Below are positions 1-6,930 of a DNA stretch of 64,000 bases, in pieces; within the stretch, counting starts at the first letter, position 1, and every line of letters begins with the position of its first letter. Source of the stretch: Lentisphaerae bacterium GWF2_45_14. Lineage in GTDB: Bacteria; Verrucomicrobiota; Lentisphaeria; Victivallales; GWF2-45-14. The stretch covers positions 19,434 through 83,433 of the forward strand of contig MHBG01000056.1 in NCBI GenBank assembly GCA_001804785.1, in the 5' to 3' direction. Under the pieces are notes generated by a model that was not told the origin of the DNA, did no database searches, and saw nothing but the letters and a program-made list of their open reading frames with translations. A program made the position numbers and the translations under genes.

Positions 1-238
1 GATAAGTTATTCCGCCTTCAACGTTATGGTCTTCCGCATCCGTGCCGAGCGTGGTGAAGGGGTAGACGGTATTTCCCTTACCCATCGTTGTGTGACCCGT
101 AATGTAGCAGTGGGCCATGAGTTTTGACCCAGCGCCGATCTCAACATCAGGCCCGACATAGCAGAACGGGCCTATTTCAACATCTTCTGCAATCCTAGCT
201 CCTGCTTCAACGATCGCGCTGGGATGAATCACTGGCAT
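1..238 (-). CDS. lpxA: UDP-N-acetylglucosamine acyltransferase (LpxA), 5' part only
   Basis: The first 79 codons of a left-handed beta-helix acyltransferase; the rest lies beyond the window edge. The reading starts MPVIHPSAIVEAGARIAEDV and continues EIGPFCYVGPDVEIGAGS, the hexapeptide repeat pattern of LpxA, followed by HCYITGHTTMGKGNTVYPF, which matches the LpxA block around its GHTxIG motif. LpxA adds a 3-hydroxyacyl chain to UDP-GlcNAc, the first step of lipid A synthesis in the cytoplasm. The ATG at 236-238 is preceded by AAGGAA at a normal distance. Related hexapeptide acyltransferases such as LpxD cannot be fully excluded from this fragment, but the IHPSAIVE start favours LpxA. Its presence implies an outer membrane with lipid A. 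Confidence 0.8.
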   Translation of the reverse strand, partial: MPVIHPSAIVEAGARIAEDVEIGPFCYVGPDVEIGAGSKLMAHCYITGHTTMGKGNTVYPFTTLGTDAEDHNVEGGITY

Positions 239-304
239 TTTTTTTGAGTTCCTTATATTATTGTGCGTACCAAGTTTGAGTCGGGACGGATTAGAAAGTC
301 CCCA

Positions 305-406
305 TTATTTTCTTGACATATTCGGGTTTTTTACCTTGGCTTTGCATCTTTCAAGATAGGCTTTACGACGTTTTTTCTTTTCACCTTTGTTGTACTGCTT
401 TCCCAT
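305..406 (-). CDS. Small, very basic peptide of 33 residues
   Basis: The gene reads ATG-GGA-AAG-CAG and ends TAA at 305-307. The peptide begins MGKQYNKGEKKKRRKAYLER and ends KVKNPNMSRK; about 14 of 33 residues are Lys or Arg, with one Cys. A perfect AGGAG lies at 416-420, nine bases before the start, which supports real translation. From memory, similar short MGKxYNK-type peptides occur in Verrucomicrobia and relatives; this could not be checked here. The composition suggests an RNA- or ribosome-associated protein, but that is inference only. It sits between lpxA and a divergently oriented ABC exporter. Confidence 0.6.
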   Translation of the reverse strand: MGKQYNKGEKKKRRKAYLERCKAKVKNPNMSRK

Positions 407-532
407 ATTGCTTAACTCCTTATCTTATGGATTAAAGTCATATAAGATACATGCGTTTTGTCAGAAGGGAAGCCATTCCAATAGATTTATTGTGCCGAAT
501 CAGAGAAAAAGACGTTTTTTGACATAAAAATC

Positions 533-661
533 ATGGAAATAAAGAGTTTACATATTGAGAATGCCCGCGACATGGAGTATTATATATGCAGGGTGTATGA
601 ACAAAAAAAGGTCGTACCCGTAAATGAATACCATTCCGATTTAGAATCAGTTCTTCCTTAA
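533..661 (+). CDS. Possible 42-residue leader peptide
   Basis: An open frame of 42 codons starts MEIKSLHIENARDMEYYICR and stops with TAA at 659-661, 24 bases before a strong terminator hairpin and 71 bases before the ABC exporter gene. There is no convincing Shine-Dalgarno site before the ATG. The same stretch also holds a promoter-like TTGAGA-N17-TATTAT on the plus strand, so it may instead be transcribed as a short RNA ending at the hairpin. This gap (407-732) otherwise shows nothing recognisable. Confidence 0.25.
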   Translation: MEIKSLHIENARDMEYYICRVYEQKKVVPVNEYHSDLESVLP

Positions 662-685
662 TCCCAGGTTGTGGCCTCAGCAAGG

Positions 686-714
686 CTCCCCAATAGGGGA
701 GTAATTTTTTTTTT
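686..714 (+). terminator. Rho-independent terminator upstream of the ABC exporter
   Basis: Perfect 6-bp GC-rich stem CTCCCC/GGGGAG with an AATA loop, followed by TAA and ten Ts. It lies only 18 bases before the ATG at 733. Either it ends a short upstream transcript or it acts as an attenuator inside the exporter's leader. Confidence 0.8.
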
Positions 715-732
715 AATGAAAGTCTTCCTGAA

Positions 733-2538
733 ATGAACTACAAGGTTTTTTTTAATCTTATAAAGCCATACAAAGTGCTTGTCGCAGGTACGGCGGTTAC
801 CCTCGTGGCTTTCGTCACGCTGGGGTTGCTCATGCCGTGGGTTCTTAAAGTCATTATAGACAGGGTGCTGGGAAGTGCCGACATAAGCTATCTATACATC
901 ATTCTAGGCTCGATCATCCTGATTTATTTTATCAGGGACATATTCTGGTATGTCAGCCATTACATGATGTTTTACATGTCCGAGAGGATAATGTTCGACA
1001 TCAGGAAGGGGCTCTTCAAGCACATCCAAAGCCTCTCACTAAGGTTCTATCAGGAGTACAGAACGGGTAAACTCATATCGAACATCATTTCCGACGTCGC
1101 CATGATGCAGCAGATGTTTTCCGCGACGCTGGCTAATACGGCTATGCATTTGTTCATGATGATATTCATCGTAGCTGTTCTTATGACCATAAACGCCAAG
1201 CTTGCCTTTATCTGCGTGCTCATGGTTCCCTTGCAGTTCATAAACTTCGTCTACTTCAAAAAGTACATCCAGGCGAAAAGTATGACCCTTCGCGAAAGAA
1301 TGTCGGAAATATCCGCAAACTTGGCCGAGACCCTGAACGGTATGAAGGTCGTGAAGTCCTTTTCCAAGGAAAGAACGGAAAACCGCTTTTTCGTGTCGCA
1401 GTTGAGACCGGCGTTCAACCTGAGTATCGACCTCCAGATGAAAGGGCTTTTCTGCTGGATGATTGCTGAACTTATATACATATTCACTGTCGTCGCCATG
1501 ATAGGGGTCGGCGGCTACTACGTCTCGAAGGGCAGAATGACGCTTGGCGACTTTGTGGCGTTCTATACCTATCTTGGAATGATTCTCGGTCCCATAAATG
1601 GGCTGAGCAGTCTCTCTACAGTATTCTCACAGGGTATTGCCAGCATGGAAAGAATCCTGAAACTTCTCGGCACCGTTCCCGAAATAAAAGAATGCGAGCA
1701 TCCGATACACTTGGACAATCTCAAGGGCAATGTGGAATTCAGGGATGTTAATTTTGCATATAACGGGAAGCCAACCCTTAAGCATTTTGAACTCAAGATC
1801 AAACCGGGGCAGAAAGTCGCGCTCGTCGGACCCAGCGGCTCCGGGAAATCAACAATCGCCAACCTGATATTGCGATTTTATGACGTCAATTCAGGAGAAA
1901 TCCTTATCGATAATACTGACATTAGAAAACTACATATAGATTCCTACCGCAATAATATCGGAATAGTCCTCCAGGAGCCTTTCCTGTTCAGCGGTTCAAT
2001 ACATGACAACATCGCCTATGCCAGAAACTCCGCCACCGATGAGGAAGTCCTGCATGCCGCAAGAATGGCCAACGTCGAAGAATTCGTCAATACCCTCGAA
2101 AATGGCTATAAAACCGAACTCGGCGAAAATGGAGCCAGCCTGTCAGGCGGTCAGAAACAGCGTATCGCTATTGCTCGTGCCATTCTCAATGATCCGAAGA
2201 TACTTATCCTCGACGAAGCCACCTCCGCCCTGGATACCGTCTCCGAGTTCTTCGTTCAGGAAGCCCTCGATAACCTGATGAAGGACAGAACAACAATCAT
2301 AATTGCCCACAGGCTTTCCACAATCAAGAACGCCGACCTCATCGTCGTCATGGAAAACGGCGAAATAAAGCAGACCGGAACCCACCGACAGCTCATGAGG
2401 ACAGACGGCCTCTACAAGGATCTCTATATGACTCAGGAAAAAACAAACAAAGGTCCCGAAGGGCACGGGCCGGAGCATTCCGAAGGCCCTTTTTTAAAGA
2501 AGACCGCTAAGACCGCACTGAAGAAAAAAGCGGCATAA
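733..2538 (+). CDS. ABC exporter, fused membrane and ATPase domains (MsbA/lipid-A-exporter type)
   Basis: A 601-residue half-transporter that would work as a homodimer in the inner membrane. Residues about 1-310 hold six membrane segments; the ATPase follows with Walker A LVGPSGSGKST (about residue 364), signature LSGGQ (about 469), Walker B ILILDEATSALD (about 490) and the H-loop IIAHR. Length and domain order fit MsbA-like exporters of lipids, drugs or peptides. The gene is followed 18 bases later by a HlyD-type adaptor, which suggests export across the envelope rather than simple lipid flipping. The C-terminus is Lys-rich (TALKKKAA). No clear Shine-Dalgarno site precedes the ATG and a terminator hairpin lies just upstream. 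The substrate is unknown. Confidence 0.85.
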   Translation: MNYKVFFNLIKPYKVLVAGTAVTLVAFVTLGLLMPWVLKVIIDRVLGSADISYLYIILGSIILIYFIRDIFWYVSHYMMFYMSERIMFDIRKGLFKHIQSLSLRFYQEYRTGKLISNIISDVAMMQQMFSATLANTAMHLFMMIFIVAVLMTINAKLAFICVLMVPLQFINFVYFKKYIQAKSMTLRERMSEISANLAETLNGMKVVKSFSKERTENRFFVSQLRPAFNLSIDLQMKGLFCWMIAELIYIFTVVAMIGVGGYYVSKGRMTLGDFVAFYTYLGMILGPINGLSSLSTVFSQGIASMERILKLLGTVPEIKECEHPIHLDNLKGNVEFRDVNFAYNGKPTLKHFELKIKPGQKVALVGPSGSGKSTIANLILRFYDVNSGEILIDNTDIRKLHIDSYRNNIGIVLQEPFLFSGSIHDNIAYARNSATDEEVLHAARMANVEEFVNTLENGYKTELGENGASLSGGQKQRIAIARAILNDPKILILDEATSALDTVSEFFVQEALDNLMKDRTTIIIAHRLSTIKNADLIVVMENGEIKQTGTHRQLMRTDGLYKDLYMTQEKTNKGPEGHGPEHSEGPFLKKTAKTALKKKAA

Positions 2539-2556
2539 AACTCAAGGTGTTTGCCA

Positions 2557-3633
2557 ATGATCCCGAAACAAGATAGTATAATACACAAATTCAAGGTGTT
2601 CAGGGTACTGATGTTCGCCGCATCGTTTCTTATGACGATAATTCTTCTCATCCTTTTCCTGGGAAAAATGGAAGAGACCGTCTTTGCCGAAGGCGTGGTC
2701 AGAGGACTTGACGACTATGAACTCAGGACTCAGGTCAACAGCCGCATAAAAGCCATATGTAAAGATCTCGGCGAAAGCGTCAAGAAAGGCGATATCATTA
2801 TTGAACTCGACTCAAGAAAGCTTACCGACGAAATTGAAATACACAAAAATCTTACCGATGAGCTTGAGGCCGAACTGTCCGTGAAAAGAAAATCATTGAT
2901 TGTCCTGCGCAATGACCCCCTTCCAAGATACTATAAACACAGTGAAATAGCACTGGAAGAACGCCTTAAGCAGTTTGATAAAAGCAAGGAAAAACTCGAG
3001 ATATATAAGGGGCTCAGGAACAAGAAGGTCGTATCCAAGGTCGAATTCGATAGAATTGAGAAGGAATATTTCACCGAAAAGGCGGAGCTCGAAAAGGCTC
3101 GCGAAGACCATGAAACCGTTATGGACGGCCTCGGCGAAAAAATCCTTAAAAGTGCAGAGAGCGAAATAAAACTCCTCGAAGTAAAGCTCCAGAATAAGAA
3201 AAAACAGCTAAGCCTCCTCGAAGACCATCTTTCCGATTATATCATAAAGGCCAACGATAACGGCGTGGTCACTTTTATGCCTTACAGAAAAGGGCGCTAT
3301 GTGGAAGAGGGCGAAGTCATTGCCAAAATGTCTACGGTAAAGCAGAAGAAACTTGTTGTCTACGTCGACGAAAGGCAGATATTCAAGGTCAAGACAGGAC
3401 AGGAGGCCAGAATCAGCAGCAGAAGCTACGACAAGTTCACATTCGGCTACTTCCCGGGACGAGTTATCCAAATCGCCGAACTTCCCGAAAAGCGCGACAA
3501 TAATTTCTGCTACCCCGTCGAAATCCTTATTACCGAAGAACCCTACAATCTCAAACTGGGATCGACTGCCGAAACGTTAATCGTTACCGGCAGCGAAAGA
3601 ATTATCACCGCTCTTCTGGGCCTAGACCGCTAA
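2557..3633 (+). CDS. HlyD-family membrane fusion protein
   Basis: A periplasmic adaptor of about 358 residues, with an N-terminal membrane anchor (about residues 18-40, MFAASFLMTIILLILFLG) and a long, highly charged coiled coil (about 90-215, rich in Glu, Lys and Leu) between two halves of a lipoyl-like domain. The second half reads YIIKANDNGVVTFMPYRKGR and is followed by a beta-barrel region. ATG at 2557 is chosen over the in-frame TTG at 2551 because AAGG at 2544-2547 is nine bases from it. It is almost certainly co-transcribed with the ABC exporter. No TolC-type outer-membrane partner is encoded nearby. Confidence 0.8.
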   Translation: MIPKQDSIIHKFKVFRVLMFAASFLMTIILLILFLGKMEETVFAEGVVRGLDDYELRTQVNSRIKAICKDLGESVKKGDIIIELDSRKLTDEIEIHKNLTDELEAELSVKRKSLIVLRNDPLPRYYKHSEIALEERLKQFDKSKEKLEIYKGLRNKKVVSKVEFDRIEKEYFTEKAELEKAREDHETVMDGLGEKILKSAESEIKLLEVKLQNKKKQLSLLEDHLSDYIIKANDNGVVTFMPYRKGRYVEEGEVIAKMSTVKQKKLVVYVDERQIFKVKTGQEARISSRSYDKFTFGYFPGRVIQIAELPEKRDNNFCYPVEILITEEPYNLKLGSTAETLIVTGSERIITALLGLDR

Positions 3634-3702
3634 CTGCGGCCTGCTCACGGAAACTTTCCGGTTTAAGGGCAGTATATTAATGTAAAGCCCATTTTGTGGC
3701 GC

Positions 3703-4788
3703 TTAATAAGAATCCCTTTCGCGGGTCCACGTGTGAATCTGTTTTTCTGTCTTCATCCAGTTTGATGCGCTCACGGTCTCGACAAACTTCTCAAAGTAGA
3801 GCTTTATCGCTTCCGTGAAAATATTCAGGAATTCGATTCTTTCCTGGAAAGAGCTTTCGCGTTCCATTTCTTCGCCTTCGGGAAGAACAAGCCCGGAAAA
3901 TGCGAACTTATCGATATCGATTGAACCTTTCCATACTTCCTGGTCCCTGGCAATGGTGAATTTGGCCTTCTTGAGTTTTTTGCCGACCTGAAGCGCGGCT
4001 TTGGCTTCGGCACTCTGGAGAGGGTTTCCTTTTTTTATCGTGGTTTCGCAGGACCCCTTGGTTTCATCGGAGGACAGCGCGAATGTAAGCGGGCCTTCAA
4101 TCATTATTTCAAAGTCGCCGAACTGCTTATGGGTTGCCTTGCCGCCATGCATTTCACTGTAGAACCAGAGCCAGGTCAGGAAGTCCCGCGCGGGCATGTG
4201 GTTATCGTCGGCAGAATCCTCTGAGAAGTTGACGAACGGTATTTTGTGGATGCGTTCGCCGAGCATTTCCTCTATGTTGAGGTGGATCGGCTCAATCTCG
4301 GTCGTCTTAAAGAATGCTACGAGAAAATTGTCTATCTGGGTTGTGGAGCCAGTACCCACATAAAGGGTATTCGAGGCCATATCAAGTACCATTGGGATTC
4401 CGCTTATCGAAGGAGGCATTTTTTTGAGGTTCTTTTCGATGGCCTCAAGCTTGATCCTCCTCTTTTCCTTTGGCGGAACTTTCATGCTGTTGTTTTCCTG
4501 CATATACGCGAGTTCCGCACGCTTGCATATCGCGTTGAGGAGAGTTGCCGGAATCTTGCGTTCGGCGGTCCTGAGGTTGAGGAAGAGGTGTCCGCCGCAG
4601 AGCGAGGTTGCCTCGTCGATCTCATTTTCCAGCAGGTGGCGTCCGCTGACCCAGCCTGTTGACGGCTCATCGCCGAGCTGGTCGAGCTGTCCGGCCTTGT
4701 TTGACTCAAACAGTTTGAGGTAATCTTCAGGCAATGTGCGCGGCATTTTAAATATTGTCATAGCAAACGAACCATATTCAAACGGCAT
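3703..4788 (-). CDS. RdgC-like recombination-associated protein
   Basis: A 361-residue protein whose layout resembles RdgC, a ring-shaped DNA-binding protein that modulates RecA in proteobacteria. Points of similarity are GWVSGRHLL near residue 46, a basic central stretch KVPPKEKRRIKLEA that parallels the KKTEKDSLKDEV region of RdgC, the segment SGIPMVLDMASNTLYVGTGS and acidic patches around the centre. The protein is longer than E. coli RdgC (303 residues). The start is preceded by GGAG seven bases upstream. It stands alone, with no recombination genes next to it. The family call is by recollection of the RdgC pattern, so moderate. Confidence 0.6.
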   Translation of the reverse strand: MPFEYGSFAMTIFKMPRTLPEDYLKLFESNKAGQLDQLGDEPSTGWVSGRHLLENEIDEATSLCGGHLFLNLRTAERKIPATLLNAICKRAELAYMQENNSMKVPPKEKRRIKLEAIEKNLKKMPPSISGIPMVLDMASNTLYVGTGSTTQIDNFLVAFFKTTEIEPIHLNIEEMLGERIHKIPFVNFSEDSADDNHMPARDFLTWLWFYSEMHGGKATHKQFGDFEIMIEGPLTFALSSDETKGSCETTIKKGNPLQSAEAKAALQVGKKLKKAKFTIARDQEVWKGSIDIDKFAFSGLVLPEGEEMERESSFQERIEFLNIFTEAIKLYFEKFVETVSASNWMKTEKQIHTWTRERDSY

Positions 4789-4911
4789 AATCAGTCTCCA
4801 TTTTTAAATCAATTGACGAGTTTGTAATATTAACGCTTCCCATCCCTTCTTTCAAACTCTCATGAATTAAATTTGTTGCTATCGTTACCGGATCTCTCGT
4901 TGCCATCTTTG

Positions 4912-6102
4912 TTATGGTTTCAGGCCGCCTTTATGCAATTGATATTTCAACCAGGCGTAAACGGTATCGCCCATTTGCTGATATCCGGATTGTGCGGGAT
5001 GGAATGCGTTGGACTGCCTGGCTATTTTTTGGCTGCTGTCAACATTGACCGCCTCCTCTCGAGTCGGGAATCCATTCTCGGTATCAAGATTGATATGAAA
5101 CGGTATGATATCAAAGCCGAGTACTTTCGCTTTGCTGATAAGCGCGCGATTAAAGTGGTCAAGATTTTTTCTTACCTGCCACCGTGTCTGCTGGCATCCG
5201 TAGTTGGCTCCAAATGCATCTTGCGATGAGGCTGGAGGCGGCAAAAGTCCAACTCCGATGATTACATTCGGAGAGACACGTCTGAATTCGCTGATCATCT
5301 CTTCCAAGTATGGATAGACCTTCTTTTTCATGATGTCCTCCATGGTGTCGTCGGTTCCGAAGAATACATTGTTAATGCCAAGCAGAATGGTTACAGCATC
5401 GGGCGAAGCGCCATCATTGTACTTCTCGCAGTATTTTTTGAAGTCAAACACAGGTTTTCCATTTTCTTCGAAAATGAAACGACTGTTTGCTTCTTGCGGA
5501 CGTTGCGGGTGCAGTCCGTCATTTTTGTCGGATTCCGCGAGGTTGTAGCGTGTGAAAAACGAATCCCATCCCCATCCACCCCAGCCCTCATGACGTAATT
5601 CGGGAAAATTTTTTGTCCCGCGGCTGCCTATGGTGCGAAAGACAGGATTGCCCTTTTTAGACATTAAGCCGCAGATATGAGCCGGATACACCGAGGCAGC
5701 GGTTTGACTGGCTCCCATCATCAGTACTGTGAGTTTTTTCCCCTCTCCCGCATTGGCCGGGCATACAATGATTTTCGATTTGGCATAATCTACTATTTTC
5801 CCCGAGGAGTCAATAACATTGAGTACCCATGGGTGTTCACCAACATCTTCAGGCTTCGGCGTGAAGCGCCAGCGTTTTTCGTCGTTTCGTCCCTTTTTGC
5901 ACTTAACCTCAAATACATAATTAGCGGAGTTCACCGTCGTAACAATGTTGTCATAATAGACATTCGTTTCAATATCAGGAACAGCATATATCACCTCAGG
6001 CACAAGAAGTTTGACATTGATTTCGTTTGCTCCCTCCGCGAATAGAGATGTTGCGCCAGGCGAAAGACATATTAACAGCTTTAGATAGTTCTTGATACCC
6101 AC
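4912..6102 (-). CDS. Secreted SGNH/GDSL-type hydrolase
   Basis: About 396 residues beginning at GTG 6102, chosen because AGGAG at 6113-6117 lies ten bases upstream and the resulting N-terminus (GIKNYLKLLICLSPGATSLFA) is a good signal peptide; an ATG at 6135 is the alternative. After an N-terminal beta domain, block I reads MMGASQTAA (Ser in place of the GDS serine context), block III is LLGINN and block V is NAFHPAQSGYQQMG with the catalytic His. Such enzymes deacylate or deacetylate glycans. It is the last gene of the lacI-type / DUF4838 / prepilin operon, which suggests action on the same extracellular polysaccharide. Confidence 0.7.
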   Translation of the reverse strand: MGIKNYLKLLICLSPGATSLFAEGANEINVKLLVPEVIYAVPDIETNVYYDNIVTTVNSANYVFEVKCKKGRNDEKRWRFTPKPEDVGEHPWVLNVIDSSGKIVDYAKSKIIVCPANAGEGKKLTVLMMGASQTAASVYPAHICGLMSKKGNPVFRTIGSRGTKNFPELRHEGWGGWGWDSFFTRYNLAESDKNDGLHPQRPQEANSRFIFEENGKPVFDFKKYCEKYNDGASPDAVTILLGINNVFFGTDDTMEDIMKKKVYPYLEEMISEFRRVSPNVIIGVGLLPPPASSQDAFGANYGCQQTRWQVRKNLDHFNRALISKAKVLGFDIIPFHINLDTENGFPTREEAVNVDSSQKIARQSNAFHPAQSGYQQMGDTVYAWLKYQLHKGGLKP

Positions 6103-6206
6103 TCTTACAATACTCCTTAACTTATGAATTTCCATGATTTTTCTTCGATGGATTCTTTACTTTTAGCTCGCAATCCATATTTTTCATTTGGCACGGTACC
6201 CGTTAT

Positions 6207-6920
6207 TTAATAAGGCAAGAGGCCTTTGTTGAAGCGAATATTTCCGTCTGATCTTATATGACAGTTTCCGTCCATTATCATGTTTTTTTGCCCTATTGAG
6301 TCAACATGGAAATCAGCAAACAGAAAATTCGCGATATTGTCATGCCGGGGATCAGGCTTCATCCCATATCCGGCAGCTTCCATTGACCATGGGGTAGCGG
6401 GCCGGGGACGCCCGCAGGAAGGATCAAGCAATCCGTCATAAAGCAAAAATAGAGTTGAAGAATTTTTCCACTTTGTTATTCTTGCGCTTTTATACGTATG
6501 TAGTCCGTCCGCGTTCCATACATCCATGAACGCGACTTCGTAGTCGGCCACGCTGACAGTATAGCTTTCGGCAATATCCACGAGATCAGCCGTTATTCGC
6601 GTGGAGGGACATCGGTAAATTGTTTTTTCTACTCTTTTTTTCCAATTCAGCCTAGGCGGTTCATTCAAATAAGGAGCCAGGCGTTCCGACCAGTCTGAAT
6701 AACCGCCGTCAGTATATGGCGGAAGTAAATCGTGGTAATCCTGAGAATAGCTGATTAGGCCCGTTCCTATTTGTTTAAGTCTCCCTGCACAGTCGATTCG
6801 CTTTGCTGTCAGCTGAGTCTTTTTCAACGCAGGCAGGAGCATGCTCGCAAGCAACGCTATAATGGAAATGACCACGAGCAGTTCGATGAGTGTGAACTTG
6901 TGACGGTGGCGAGATTTCAT
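6207..6920 (-). CDS. Prepilin-like protein with N-terminal methylation motif
   Basis: A 237-residue protein. The N-terminus [20 protein letters not shown] is a type IV prepilin cleavage and methylation signal followed by the hydrophobic helix that anchors pseudopilins. The conserved downstream block is CAGRLKQIG and the C-terminal block is NFLFADFHVDSIG. These paired motifs define a family that is massively expanded in Lentisphaerae and Planctomycetes; its function is not established. GGGGGAG lies just before the ATG. It sits 10 bases after the DUF4838 lipoprotein gene and ahead of an SGNH hydrolase, so it belongs to a carbohydrate operon rather than to a pilus assembly locus. Confidence 0.85.
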   Translation of the reverse strand: MKSRHRHKFTLIELLVVISIIALLASMLLPALKKTQLTAKRIDCAGRLKQIGTGLISYSQDYHDLLPPYTDGGYSDWSERLAPYLNEPPRLNWKKRVEKTIYRCPSTRITADLVDIAESYTVSVADYEVAFMDVWNADGLHTYKSARITKWKNSSTLFLLYDGLLDPSCGRPRPATPWSMEAAGYGMKPDPRHDNIANFLFADFHVDSIGQKNMIMDGNCHIRSDGNIRFNKGLLPY

Positions 6921-6930
6921 AATTCTCCCC

